A stretch of DNA of 64,000 bases from Sphaerosporella brunnea (taxonomy: Eukaryota; Ascomycota; Pezizomycetes; Pezizales; Pyronemataceae). The DNA lies in the NCBI GenBank assembly GCA_008704415.1, contig VXIS01000229.1:1-64000 (forward strand), written 5' to 3'. Shown here piece after piece: positions 1 through 11,284 of this stretch (within the stretch, counting starts at the first letter, position 1; each line of letters begins with the position of its first letter). A model generated the notes under the pieces. That model did no database searches and was not told the DNA's origin. It worked only from the letters and a program-made list of their open reading frames with translations. Both the position numbers and the translations under genes were made by a program.

Positions 1-583
1 CAGTTACCCCGCATCAATCGAGGCGAAGCGAGGCGCTCCTCACGGTATTCAACATTTCAAAACGACAAGGGGAGAAGGTCATCAATAGAGTTGCCACTGG
101 GTGCCGTCGCCGGGGCAACTTGTGTTGTTTTTACAGGGATGTTTTTGTGTTTGTATTCTGCGTCCCGGTCGCGTCCCGGTCGCGTCTCGGGCGGGCTTCA
201 GGTGTTTTTCTTTTTTGTAATTTTCCAACATACTCTACAATACATAAGAATTCGAAGCACCTGTATATGAGGACCACCAAAAAGCTGTTGCTATTTAGAC
301 GAAACATATCAAATGTACCTCAGTCGATGAGATTGGTTCGTTGAAAATAGACGGGTTCAGTGGGCGGGCGCTGGGCATTCTGGGTTTGACTCGAAATATT
401 TGATGTTGCCTAAGTTGTGTATACCTCTTTTCAATAGCGACGACCTTCCCGGAGCCGAGCCGAATGCTTGAGTTCGGGAAGTCCGCATTGAGCTCGAAAT
501 CAGTCGTGAACTGGTCCGGAACCAGATGACACATCTGCCGTGAAAAAAATAAAAAAAATTGCTCAGCTGCATCTAGCTCTCTG

Positions 584-1126
584 CAAAAGCCACTACAAGG
601 CGCAACGATCCCGAACCAACCGCGTAGCGGCCAAGGCCCCTAAGGCGATTGCCTGACGCTTCTTCCAGCTGAGACTAAACAAGGCCATACCTGTTATGGA
701 CCAACAGGAGGACGGATGGCAAGTGCTGGTGGTGCGGGCAAGGTGCTATACAAACCCGCAGCCATCTCTTCAAGTTCTGCAAGAGGTGGAAGGCCGAGCA
801 GATGGTGCTGTGGAAAGCAATAAAGGATGCCATCAAGGATGGTGGAGGTATGAAGCGCTGGCCGTCCACTTCGGTGGTCGACCTGCTGGCGGCTGACAGA
901 TGCACGGCAGTCTTGGATTACCTTCGTGCTGCAAAGATTGGCTGCTGGCCCGATAAGCGCGACATGTAATGACTCTTCCTCCTTTTTCCTTTGTTGGTCC
1001 TCCTTGGTGCGTTTACTTTACCTGGTGCGATTCCCTTCCCGGTGGGTAGCATAGTCTCTTCTTTCTCCATATGTCATGGCCGCAAGCGGCCGAATACAAC
1101 ATGATTAAAACAAAACAAAAACAAAG
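584..1126 (+). mobile_element. 5'-truncated Tad-like LINE (left arm copy)
   Basis: The 11-bp target duplication ctagctctctg flanks the insertion at 573-583 and 1127-1137. It ends in an A-rich tail (attaaaacaaaacaaaaac). The coding part, ending with a stop at 967-969, encodes the end of a fungal LINE ORF2: a CWWCG zinc-knuckle start, a conserved HLFKFCKRWK segment, and a C-terminus finishing in PDKRDM. One frameshift near 690-700 separates the upstream FFQLRLNKA segment from the zinc knuckle. The 3' UTR contains the palindromic sequence ggccgcaagcggcc, shared with the LINE copies at 27683 and 54694. It has a mirror copy in the right arm, so it inserted before the palindrome formed. Confidence 0.85.
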
Positions 1127-1161
1127 CTAGCTCTCTGGAATACTATATAGGATGAGTTCCA

Positions 1162-1377
1162 CCCTACTTTTCTTCTTCTGCCTTCTCCTATTAGCAGGCC
1201 ACTGATGCCCCGGTCGCAGCTCTGCCTGGAAAACCCGACGTGAACTGATAGGTATGCATGCAATGCATGCCCTACTCTTCTTCTTCTGCCTTCTCCTATT
1301 AGCAGGCCACTGATGCCCCGGTCGCAGCTCTGCCTCGAAAACCCGACGTGAACTGATAGGTATGCATGCAACGCATG
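1162..1377. repeat. 108-bp direct tandem duplication (left arm)
   Basis: Units 1162-1269 and 1270-1377 differ at only a few positions. Each holds a TTCTTCTGCC pyrimidine tract, a CCCGGTCGCAGCTCTGCC segment and a palindromic ATGCATGCAA end. It lies just beyond the LINE insertion and has a mirror copy at 21190-21405. No coding role is visible. Confidence 0.85.
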
Positions 1378-4300
1378 CAAGCGCTCTCAACAGCTGGCCA
1401 GGCAGCAATGACGTTGTGCACTCCTGATCACTGGAGATTCCGTCTTTCCACACAAACGGGGACGCAAAGGGTCAAAGCAAAGGGTCAAAGAAAAGAGTCT
1501 TGCTAAGGCGGGGGGAGGAATCTTCGGCCGCCAAGGCTACGGGGACGGTCTTCACCGATGATCGGTGGTGTTAATTTGTTGAGGGAAGCAGGGTTGACAG
1601 ATCACATCTCACAAGCCCAATATGATCGTAACAGTTCAGACTGATGGGCTGAGACCTTTTGCTTTCACCTTTCAGGTTCCCTTTTGGATGGGCGGACAGG
1701 CTCTATTGCAGATGTCTGATTGCGGGAAGTTCTGGCTATCCTTCCATGTTTACATATGATGCGAACAGTCCTTTCGATATGTCTCAGCTTCACGCTCGAA
1801 AACGAGGCGGCCTGTCCCCGCCTGCAGCTAGATAAATTTCAACTTGTCATCACACCCAAAATGTTCTGCTCAAGTCTTACAGGGATTCCCTTTTTGATCA
1901 CACGGCATGTGTAGGTTTGGAGTAGAACACCACTTCGGCCTTAGGAACTACCTTAACGGTTCCAAGGGGATCAGGGCGTAGATCCCGCGGTGAAAACCAC
2001 GGCTACACCGACAACAGCTAAATGGACCTACTGTCCATATCCCAGCTCCAGCTCTCTTACAAGGGAACGAGATGGAAACAGTTAGAAAACTGAGCCGAGT
2101 GATTAAACATGAATTCAATCAACCACCCAGATTGACAGCAAGAGAAAATGGTTGCGGCACGGGTATTGTTGTGTAACTTAGAAGCACAGGCTAGCCGTTC
2201 AGAATAAATTAAACGACAAAAGACCGATAACTTGATGAATACAATGCAACATTCGCTACAAGGAATCTGATTCCACCCGCAATGTGGTTATCTGCACCCA
2301 CGAAGACCCAGCTGACAGGAGGAGAGCAGCGAGCGCGCCTTGCAGCATTTCAGGGAGCCCCGGAAAATATCACTGACGGCATATAACGGTGCTCTCGTTG
2401 CCATCAAGAAGGTCACAATGTATTCCGCTGCCGAGCCATCCCTGTGGAATTTTAAATACGGCGCGAGGTTTTGGTGAATTTCGGGGCAGGTATTTTGTAG
2501 ATAGATCTCTCGGAGCGCCCTATGTTGTATTGTAGCATATCTACCCACGTGAGCAAAAAGACTCCAAAACAAAAATGAGGCTTGTCCTACCCCAATTACA
2601 TCCAGGGACCCCCTAGTTTGCGGTCAAGACCCACCCCTCCACATCCACGTTGGACGCTGATGGGATTTATCAAGCAGCAAAATACCGTTTCTTTGGCTAA
2701 GCGGATAGAGACAGGTAAACGTGGAAGGGCGATCACTAAGTCAGATCGCGAGGGCAAAAATCCAGAATAGACTGGCCATCGGTTTTTTAATTCTTGAGTT
2801 TATGTTCTTAGCATTATTTTGATCCCTTGCTTGATTTTTGGACCACAATTGGTGGTCCCTTCCGCGTTCGTCTGGCACCCGGACTCTCTACTTACTCTAG
2901 GGTTGCAATTGTAGAAAGACCAGCCTCAGACGCATGCTCATGATCGGCTGATTATGGCTTTTGACTCCATCGAGGAGGTAGCACAATATAGGCTGTCAAT
3001 CATTTCGTCTTGCTATCGCGCGGGCCGCTTCCCATTTGTTGAAGGGTAACGGCGTCGTGGCTAGCCCCTTGTGGTGGTTCATCCTCGTGAGAAAAACAAA
3101 CTCTCGTAGAGAAGCATCCGGGATCAGTGCTTAGTAGGATGCCTGACAGTCTATTAGAGTGTGAATCATCCATCCACCAGTCCATAGCTATTATTTTTCA
3201 ACCGACATTTTTTGAACCGTCTTCCTGTTAGCCTCGTTGCTGAGCTTGCCTTGATGGTCAAAATCCACCAAATGTTTTCCGAGTAGCTAGGAGTTCTCGA
3301 TGTTGGATGGTTTTCAGCGTGTGTTTTTCTTCAGCAGTCCCTCGGAATAAATCGCTTTTCCAGCCAGCCCGACAGCCAGACCGCTTCAAGGAACCCTGCT
3401 CTGTCCATAAGCTCAATGTCGGCAGTCCCTGGCGAAAGTTCGCAACTTTTCTTGCCACCCACACCAATTTCTGTTGGAAAATGTTGACTGCATAACTGCA
3501 CATTCTCCGTCCCGCATTAAACTTCTCTTCCTGGCATAATTGTACGAGGCTGGGCTCAAAAGTCACCTAAAAAGTTTGGTTGCAATTATACTTGAAAATT
3601 TTACTAGAGCACCCCGTGGCGAGCAAGATTCGATCCCTACGTCATCTTGCTACTCATGCGAGCAAGGTGTCTCTTAAGTGAGTTAGTGATTTCTTATGTC
3701 TGTTTTGGGAAATTACGAGTGATTTCTAGTGAGGCGCAGCCGCAAGCATTTTTTCCGGCCCCGGTTTAAAGCGCCTTGCACCATAGTAGAAATATTTTTA
3801 CCAACGCTCCGGAAGAGCTTAAGAGCGAGCGCCATATTTAACGTCAATGTCGACATGGAGTTTCAAGCGTATTCGAGTCACCCAAACTCTCAGTGATTCG
3901 AGCTGGACCGGAGTTCTAGATAGTAGAGAGTTTGCGATTTGCATCCAGACGCAAATTTAAGCTGGCCAAGACTTCGGGTCACCGCCTGATTTTTGCGTCT
4001 AGACGCAAATCGCAAACTCTCTAGTAAGTTCGGTGTCTCTGACGTTGGGAATAACTCAGGGGTACTTGCCGCGGCGGCACAACACTACCATACTCTCGGT
4101 AGTCAGCACCCGTTATTCGGTAGAAGGAAGAGACTTCCGGAAACTCTCTGCTGCATATGCCTGCTGGACAAAAAGATGCTGCCCCGCCTCAGTCAGGTAG
4201 TGCTCAGTGGTTACAGCCCGCGGAACCGACTCGGGGTAATTCATATCCGCGTCGTCTTCACTTAGGAACCATCGAGGGTGGATTGCTTGTCAATACGGTG

Positions 4301-5690
4301 CTTTCGTCCAAAAGGGTTTAGCGTGATAGGGTAGTCGAGCACCGACGATATCCTTGGCTGCTTTTCTCTGGCCGCAAAGAGTTGGGATTTTTAAGTCTTG
4401 GGACACCTGAGAAACCCTAACCCAAAACCGAAAAGCGGAGAAAAATCGATATCTCCACTGGCTTTGCTCCAAAAATTGCGATTGCTGACTCAAAATTAAT
4501 GCGAAAGAGCCTTCGTCAGTTCTGGCAGTAAGATATTCAGCATTTATTTTTTCATTGTGACGATATCGTGTTTTGCGTTGCTGTTTTTTCGTGGGGCGCG
4601 CGTGGGTTAGGGGAACTGCGCCCTGCGCGCGTTATGCGCCCTTGCGCAACACTCGCTACTGCTCCTCTTGCGTTTGCTTTTCATAATTTGCGCTCTCTAC
4701 AATCCATCTACTCCTCTTTATCTACACATCTAGAGAGCCCTTTTCCGCTCTTTCTTGGTTGCCCGAACTCGTGAAGGATAACTCGACGATCCAGCCGAGA
4801 TTCATGGATCTCCCAGTCCCCCTGGCGGAATCCGTTCCTATGAGAGGTGGGATCATGATGATGCGATGCATGCCTTTGTTTCGACAGCGCACCTCACACT
4901 TTCAGCAGCTAATTCACCAACATGCCTCGCCGCCCTGGCCCAGAAATTTTCGCTGCTTTTTTGATTCTTGATGCACCTCCTGATAGAATAGTAAGTCCAA
5001 ACTACGAGGGCCTGATGGTGGGCATGAGGTTACGCGACGGGTCTTGGTGGGGCGGCGGGCGGGGGCGACGACGTCCAGAAAAGCTCAAAAAAAAACTCTT
5101 CCATAATTATGGGTACCAGTCAATAGCCCGCCGTTTTGCTGGCTTTTGAAGTCGCAGCCCGACCGGCTTTATCAGCTGTTGGATACAAGGAATAGAGACC
5201 TGCCCACCCAAAATGGAACGCAAATGGTGTCAGCAGCCCACATTAAGCTGAAGATGATCAAGATATACCACTAATACTAGTAGTTTAGACTGATGGTCTC
5301 TAATACAACATAAAAAAAACATAACCTTCGTTGAGTATCTTGGCGCCAAGCACGAACGAGCGAACCTCTCGGATGCCACAAACCTGACCACACGGCCAAC
5401 GAAACTGAGCAAGTCAAGATGGATGCGCGCTTCACACACTCTGCGGAAATCATGCACTCTACTTGTGTTTACGTAACAATGCAGTAAGCGCCAAGCATTG
5501 GCACTAGGTACTCTAGAGTTAGCCTCATTCAATGCTCTAGTGCAAGCCTCCTCCGCAGAGCCGCATACGTTTTCGGTTGCACCATCCCAACTGGCACCTT
5601 CGCCCTGTTACAGCCTGCATCACCCCAAACGCGTCGACAACATAAAACCACAAATCGAATCAACAGCACGAAAACTCAACACCCGCAACG
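1378..5690. other. Intergenic stretch of left arm
   Basis: About 4.3 kb with no recognisable gene. Only short unrelated open frames occur, none with a known motif or plausible splicing. It contains the MITE at 3926-4021 and the 5' flank of the Acinus-like gene. The last bases before the start codon (about 5560-5690) are pyrimidine- and A-rich, as in a fungal promoter or leader. Confidence 0.6.
3926..4021. mobile_element. 96-bp MITE with TAGTA target duplication
   Basis: Near-perfect terminal inverted repeats of about 30 bp start GAGAGTTTGCGATTTGC and end with the complement. TAGTA flanks both sides (3921-3925 and 4022-4026). Each terminal repeat itself contains a smaller inverted repeat around TCTAGA (right end) or TCCAGA (left end). 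There is no coding capacity. TA-type duplication fits a Tc1/mariner-like mobiliser, but the family is not identified. The same element is mirrored at 18533-18628. Confidence 0.75.
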
Positions 5691-7883
5691 ATGGCGATCG
5701 ATCCCGATAATGTAATGTCGCTAAAAGTCACTGAGCTGCGCGCTGAGCTCAAGGCCCGCGGCCTGCCCGGCAAGGGACTCAAGCAGGAGCTGGCAGACAG
5801 GCTGAGGGAGGCGTTGTTGGCGGAGCGCGCAAAAGAGGAGAAGGAGGGCGCAGCTCAGGAGGAAGCTGTGGAGGGGGAGGAGGAGGGGAAATCGACAGAG
5901 GAGGAGGAATCGACAGAGCAGGAGCAGGAAGCGGCTGAAGAGATAAAGGAGAGCGCCCCCAATGACGCGACAGTTACCCGCGAAGAAGCTTCTCCGGAAG
6001 TTGCGAAACCAGTTCCAGAACCTTCGGTCGAGCTTGTGCCTAAGGTCGAAGCTCTTGAGGCCCTACCAGTACCGCCCACGCATGAAGACTCTGCTGCGCA
6101 AGAACAAGCGAAAGAGGACGAGAACTTGAAACCGGTCACCGAAGTACCAACCAAGGAGCAAGCGGAGCCGATCGTAGAAGCTTTACAAGAAGAAGGAGAA
6201 GCGGAGCTTGCGCCGGAGCCGGAAGCTGAGGGAGTCAGCCACGCGGAGCCGATCGTAGAAGCTCCGCAAGGAGAAGAAGCGAAGCTTGCGCCGGAGCCGG
6301 AAATTGAGGGAGTCAGCCACGCGGAGCCGATCGCAGAAGCTCCGCAAGAACAAGAAGCGAAGCTTGCGCCGGAGCCGGAAGTTGAGGGAGTCAGCCACGC
6401 GGAGCCGATCGTAGAAGCTCCGCAAGGAGAAGAAGCGAAGCTTGCGCCGGAGCCGGAAATTGAGGGAGTCAGCCACGCGGAGCCGATCGTAGAAGCTCCG
6501 CAAGAAGAAGAAGCGAAGCTTGCGCCGGAGCCGGAAGCTGAGGAAGTCAGCCACGCGAAGCCTGTGTCTGCGCCAGAAGACAAGATGCCAACCCCCACTG
6601 CCGAACCCGAAAAGGTCCCTGCCGAACCGTTGTCGTCGCCTGTCGTGCCCGCAGAATCGCGCGATATTGAAATGCAGTCGCCGCCGCAGGAACAACTGCC
6701 CTCTGCAGAAGTCATGGAACCGAAGGAGCCAATCGCAATGGAAGCCCCTCAGTCAGAGGAACCTACCATGGCGAAGCCTGTGGACACCACCCCTACGGTC
6801 CCTACCGAAGCTGTCTCCGACGCTCTCACGACCGACGATGTACAAGCCATGGATGTCGATACCACCGACACGCTGAAGCGCAAACGCCGTTCCACGAGCC
6901 CCGTACCTCACGAGGGTTTACGTGAGCACGACCCCGAAGTTGTGCCAGAAGCCGAAGAAGAATCCGTCCCCACCGCCAAAAAGCACCGCGCCGAATCTCC
7001 AGCTCGTCGTGGCCGTGACGCGCGCTTTAAAGGCCTCTTCAACGACACCCACGCGACCACCGAGCAGGATCTCGATGACGCTGCCAACGACGAAGATGAG
7101 GCTCCGATCGAGCCTTCTATCCACCCTGCTACGCGTGCCCTCTACATCCGCAACCTTGTGAGACCGCTTCATGAACCCAATCTTCGGAATCATGTGCTCT
7201 CGCTTGCTACGCGCAGCGATGAAGAGCCTGTGGACTCCAGCATCGAATCCTTTTACCTAGATAGTATCAAGAGTCATGCGTTGATTGTGTTTGAGAGCAC
7301 TGCTGCGGCTACCCGCGTTCGTGTTGGTATCCACAACAAGGTGTTCCCGCCTGAGAAGACCAGAAAACCTCTTTGGGCCGATTTCGTCCCGGAGGAGAGA
7401 GTTGCAGAGTGGGTTGAGCGCGAGAAGGCGCGCGGCATGGGAGGAAGATGGGAAGTCGTCTACGATGATGTCGATGGAGAGATTTTGGCCGAGCTTGTGG
7501 AGGCTGGTATGGGAAGCGCTGGCGGCAGACTAGCTCGACGAATGGGAGCTATCGGTGGAAAGGCCCCTACAGCCGCTCCGCCGGCTAGACCCAAAGGCAG
7601 TATCGATATTTCGAACGCCCCTTCCGGCTCGAGAAAGGAAAGCGAACGTATGTTTTCTGGCCCCGAGACTGTGGGGAATGTGGCTGACACAGGTGCAGCT
7701 GGCGTTTATGTTCCCCCACCCATGAACAGCAAGCCAACCGAACGTCGGGCCAAGGTTATGGATCTCGACCAGCTGTTCCGCAGCACGCGGACCAAGCCGA
7801 AGCTCTACTATCTTCCAGTGGACCCCGAGATCGCGAAAGAGCGGCTAAGGAAGCAGGGCCGGGACTCAAAGGGCAGATACTGA
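5691..7883 (+). CDS. Acinus-like SAP/RRM/RSB protein (intact copy)
   Basis: A 730-residue single-exon protein. A SAP DNA/RNA-binding domain lies at about residues 8-42 (SLKVTELRAELKARGLPGKG). It is followed by a long acidic, Pro/Glu-rich region with five 26-residue repeats and a basic KRKRR patch. An RRM-like domain starts near residue 483 (RNP2-like LYIRNL, RNP1-like HALIVFES). Near residue 690, DLDQLFRSTRTKPKLYYLP matches the RSB motif that binds RNPS1 and SAP18 in Acinus proteins. The order SAP, RRM-like, RSB is that of Acinus, the scaffold of the nuclear ASAP complex acting in splicing and exon-junction biology. The start was chosen because the SAP domain follows directly. The mirror copy at 14671-16863 is broken. 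No symbol is given because fungal orthologues are seldom named. Confidence 0.85.
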   Translation: MAIDPDNVMSLKVTELRAELKARGLPGKGLKQELADRLREALLAERAKEEKEGAAQEEAVEGEEEGKSTEEEESTEQEQEAAEEIKESAPNDATVTREEASPEVAKPVPEPSVELVPKVEALEALPVPPTHEDSAAQEQAKEDENLKPVTEVPTKEQAEPIVEALQEEGEAELAPEPEAEGVSHAEPIVEAPQGEEAKLAPEPEIEGVSHAEPIAEAPQEQEAKLAPEPEVEGVSHAEPIVEAPQGEEAKLAPEPEIEGVSHAEPIVEAPQEEEAKLAPEPEAEEVSHAKPVSAPEDKMPTPTAEPEKVPAEPLSSPVVPAESRDIEMQSPPQEQLPSAEVMEPKEPIAMEAPQSEEPTMAKPVDTTPTVPTEAVSDALTTDDVQAMDVDTTDTLKRKRRSTSPVPHEGLREHDPEVVPEAEEESVPTAKKHRAESPARRGRDARFKGLFNDTHATTEQDLDDAANDEDEAPIEPSIHPATRALYIRNLVRPLHEPNLRNHVLSLATRSDEEPVDSSIESFYLDSIKSHALIVFESTAAATRVRVGIHNKVFPPEKTRKPLWADFVPEERVAEWVEREKARGMGGRWEVVYDDVDGEILAELVEAGMGSAGGRLARRMGAIGGKAPTAAPPARPKGSIDISNAPSGSRKESERMFSGPETVGNVADTGAAGVYVPPPMNSKPTERRAKVMDLDQLFRSTRTKPKLYYLPVDPEIAKERLRKQGRDSKGRY
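6162..6551 (+). repeat. Five 78-bp coding repeats in the Acinus-like gene
   Basis: Five tandem 78-bp units each encode a 26-residue acidic block of the form HAEPIVEAPQGEEAKLAPEP plus a short linker. Units differ by few substitutions and keep frame, so they arose by recent in-frame expansion. The region is predicted to be disordered. All five units are retained in the right-arm copy. Confidence 0.9.
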
Positions 7884-8183
7884 TGGCTATTGCATGATTC
7901 TCTTTGTGCTGGCTTCGTAATGTACAGTGGTGTATTCTAGACGGTGGGATAGGCTGGCACGGGGTTTACTGTCTTCTACGCGTTTTCTTCTGGCACTGCA
8001 TTCCACATACTTTCGTTTTCTCTGCGTGACGAGAAATCGCCGGGTGTTGCCGACACTCAATCTCGGCAAACCCCGCCAACCGACACGTGCTTTTATTTAA
8101 CCCGCCCCGCGTCTTCTCTCCGCCCCACAACCGCTCCCCCACAATCTACCCATCACCAGCACCACCGCGAAAAAGTCGCCACG

Positions 8184-9004
8184 ATGTCGGCCCTCCGTAT
8201 CCTCGTCCCCATAAAGCGCGTCCTCGACTATGCCATCAAGCCGCGCATCGCGGCTTCCGGCAAGGCCATCGACCTCACGGGACAGAAGATGTCGCTCAAC
8301 CCCTTCGACGAGCTGTCAATTGAAGCCTCAGTTCGGCTCCGTGAAGAGCACAAGACCCGCATCGAAGACATCCTTGCCTTCTCCGCTGGCCCCCAGAAGT
8401 CCCAGGACGCGTTGCGCACGGCGATGGCCATGGGCGCGGACCGCGGCCTGCTGGTCGACACGGCAACTACGGAACTCGAGCCCCTTGCCGTCGCAAAGAT
8501 CCTGAAGCGGGTCGTTGAGAAGGAAAAGTCAAATCTCGTCATACTTGGAAAGCAGAGTATCGATGACGATGCGGGACAGACGGGACAGATGCTTGCTGGC
8601 TTGCTGGGGTGGGGACAGGCAACCCAGGCGGCGGATATCAAGTTGGAGGGTGACACAGTCACTGTGGTTAAGGAGGTTGATGGCGGTACCGAAACCGTTA
8701 AGGGAAAGCTGCCGATGGTCGTTACGACTGATCTGAGACTTAACGAACCCCGATATGCGAGCTTGCCGAATATTATGAAGGCGAAGAAGAAGAAGCTGGA
8801 GCAGATTCCGCTGAAGGATTATGGAGAGGGATTGGAGGGACGCTTGGAGGTTTTGCAGCTTGTTGGTTAGTACACCCCCGAGGAAGCCGCGGAAGGAGGC
8901 GAGAAACTGATTGTGTTGCAGAGCCCCCTCCACGCCAGGGCGGCGGAAAGGTCGCGGATGTCAGTGGAATGATCTCAAAACTGAAGGAGCTCGGTGCTCT
9001 TTAA
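8184..9004 (+). CDS. Electron transfer flavoprotein subunit beta
   Basis: Two exons, 8184-8865 and 8922-9004, joined across a 56-bp intron (GT at 8866, CAG ending 8921, branch site ACTGAT). They give 254 residues, close to the roughly 255 of human ETFB. The family start RILVPIKRV, the NPFDELSIEASVRL segment, the ILGKQSIDDDAGQTGQMLAG stretch that contacts AMP/FAD in the ETF fold, and the RYASLPNIMKAKKK segment are all present. The intron restores the conserved Lys-rich tail (GGGKVADVSGMISKLKELGA). The protein is the mitochondrial matrix partner of ETF-alpha, passing electrons from acyl-CoA and amino-acid dehydrogenases to ETF-ubiquinone oxidoreductase. The gene lies 300 bp downstream of the Acinus-like gene, same strand, and has an identical mirror copy. 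Confidence 0.95.
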
Positions 9005-11277
9005 GCGCGTTAGACGCTGTGGCCTGTAGATGATGATGGAGTAGTGTATGCATATCGGGTGTACGAAGTACAAATAGAAGAGTCTTTGCACGCATTCTAA
9101 ACTGCTTGACAAGCCCATCCGTCGGCCATGGCCACAGCGCGCTGCATATATTCTGCTTACATAATCCCTAAAACCGCTAGGAGCTGGGAGGCATCGCCAC
9201 AGTTGGTTTTCCCACCGACCTCCCTCAACAGGATCTAGCTCTCCGGAGACTGGGAGGAGCAGCAAAGCGCCGAGCCTGAGGCAGCCGCCGCCGGTTCGAC
9301 GCTGCGCTCAGGGCAACCATGAGCATGTAGTTAGCCGAGGGTGATATCCTCCGGCGACGCACCGCCACATGCACAGGGCGGTCTTCCATCCACCTGAACT
9401 CCTAGCCCTCTAAGAGTAGCTCACCACTCGCCGTTAGATTTACGTGGATGCTGGTAGATGTGATTGAGATAAGATGAGATAAGGCTGAGTTTGGCGCAGC
9501 GTATCGAGTACTCTGGTAAGCCAACCTTGTCTCCGGCCATGGAAACTCCGCAGCCCCAGCTCCACTACCGCTCACGACGTCTGCCGAAGCGCGCCATCAC
9601 CTCCCGTCACGACTAGGTCGAGTACATGTGTCGCCATCATCCGAGCCTGAAACCCCGCGAAATCGTCGGTACGTGGACGAATATGCTCACGAGCATCACG
9701 AACTGTTCAAATCCGAAATGCTGCTCCAAAAATCGTCGCATGTGCACTCGTGAGCTTCTCAGGGCCTACCACAAAAAGGATCGTTTCGCTCGGGAACTTT
9801 ATGCTCTCTAAGCGATCTTATGTTCGCTTTGGGCTGGTCGCGTTGGAATGGCACTTTTCAGGCGAGACGTTGCTTCGCAAACGACCTTCATGCTCGTTTG
9901 TACTGTGGTGCCCAGCCTATCCACACGTCCGACACGGCCCTGATACACCTCTGATTGTGTTCACGGGGTCGCTCCTCGGATAAAGCTATTGCCGAGGAAC
10001 TTTTCAAACGCTCGTTGCTCCGGCCTCCGCATCCACACGATAAATTCTAATTCGATTGTAACACCGCAAAAGAAAACCGTCCATCCCCAGCCGCCTAAGA
10101 CGCCTCGGGAATCTAGTCTTTTGGTTATAGTGCCAAGGCACAACGCGCGGCGCGGCGGGGCGCCCAGGGCCTTCGGCCGCCCACCAACCATATCGGCGAT
10201 CGCTGAAGGTGATGCGATTCCGGTTGTCAGTGGGTGGGTCTTCCCTTGTCGGCATCGTCAACTCTGGCTATGGCCATGGTCAACCTCAGGCTGACCGGTG
10301 GATCGCCAGTGCGCATGCGTACGCACATGCGTACGCACATGCGCCCGCCCAGCAGAGCGCGGAATCAGGTTCGGCGACCGAATCTGACTCCCAACGCCGA
10401 CATTCCGGTCCGGTAGATGATGTTAAACAGTTGAGGCAACTGCTAGGGTTTCTGGTATATATGCACTGCACCTAGCAAGCATTGTTGGATAATGGACTGA
10501 ACAGACGTCATTGCGGAGTGTATCGAGGCTTTCGGAAGCTGGTTGTAGAGGTCCTCGGATGATGACGATGACGCATTCATTAACTTTTGAATGTATCGCA
10601 AACGAAAGGTGTTCCGAATGGGAACGTTGCCACACTTCCAAGACTCGCTGATAGTCCCTAAGATGTGTTTTTTTTTTTTCACTTGCCTGTATACTCTGCT
10701 TGTGCTGTGATTTACGTCGGGTAGAGGGAAATATAAAGCAGTGTGCAGTTTGCGGATGTATGTGTGATTCCTCTCGTGCAGCGTACAGTAGGACATGTTT
10801 CTTTTGTCGACTTGGCTGGCAATGTTGATGTAGGCAGTGGTGATCGCGTATTACTCTACTTTCTGTGGCCAATCAGAACCGGCCCGTGTCTAGTACTACC
10901 TGTGTCTCGAGGGTTCAACGTATTCCTACGCATGCGCAGATGCCGCCATGAGTTACATGCGTTCATTAGCGTGGCTTCCCGTGGATAAAACTCCAGTTCG
11001 TGCACCATCACTGGTGAAGGCCGATACACTCGCTCTATTCAGTTTTTTTTTTTTTTTTTAATCGTCTGGAACGCAGATTTATCTAAGCACTGTCTGGAGG
11101 CTCCGAAACCTCCAGTGCGAAAAAAAACTTAATTCCTGACGAGTTGCACAGCAGCTTAATGCAAGTGATATAGTGACACGGGGCACCGGGGGGAACGGCT
11201 GTGCGTGGAAAAGCCCTAACCCAACGGTCGACGTCGTTTCTTGAAGATGAAACCAGCTGGAAAAAGGAAAGCCTTCT
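9005..11277. other. Non-coding stretch up to the palindrome axis (left)
   Basis: No recognisable gene. It holds short tandem ACGCACATGCGT-type units near 10310-10340, a T run near 10667-10679, and a T17 run at 11043-11059 close to the axis. Open frames present are duplicated in mirror image and show no family motif. Confidence 0.55.
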
Positions 11278-11284
11278 AGAAGGC
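11271..11284. other. Axis of the giant palindrome
   Basis: The self-complementary core gccttctagaaggc has its centre between 11277 and 11278. The arms pair directly with no loop or spacer, and complementarity continues outward in both directions. A spacer-free axis is unusual for a stable chromosomal palindrome and resembles a fold-back template-switch junction. Confidence 0.95.

Noticed and set aside
1..40. Possible telomere at the window start
   Set aside because: No TTAGGG/CCCTAA tandem units are present; the start is ordinary palindrome arm sequence.
3620..3650. GATTCGATCCC segment resembling a tRNA T arm
   Set aside because: No matching A box, acceptor stem or anticodon arm around it.
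3666..3700. tctcttaagtgag similar to the end of the MITE at 43170-43192
   Set aside because: The match is 13 bases and the opposite end is missing; could be chance.
5855..6715. Long minus-strand open frame (286 residues, Ser/Gly-rich) opposite the Acinus-like gene, with its mirror at 15839-16699
   Set aside because: It is the antisense of the acidic repeats; composition follows from the repeat codons and no domain is present.
9231..9260. cggagactgggaggag shared with 58013
   Set aside because: Only 16 bases match and flanks differ; too short to call a dispersed repeat.
10303..10340. ACGCACATGCGT repeats resembling a CRISPR-like array
   Set aside because: Only about three contiguous short units without spacers; a simple alternating repeat in a eukaryotic genome.
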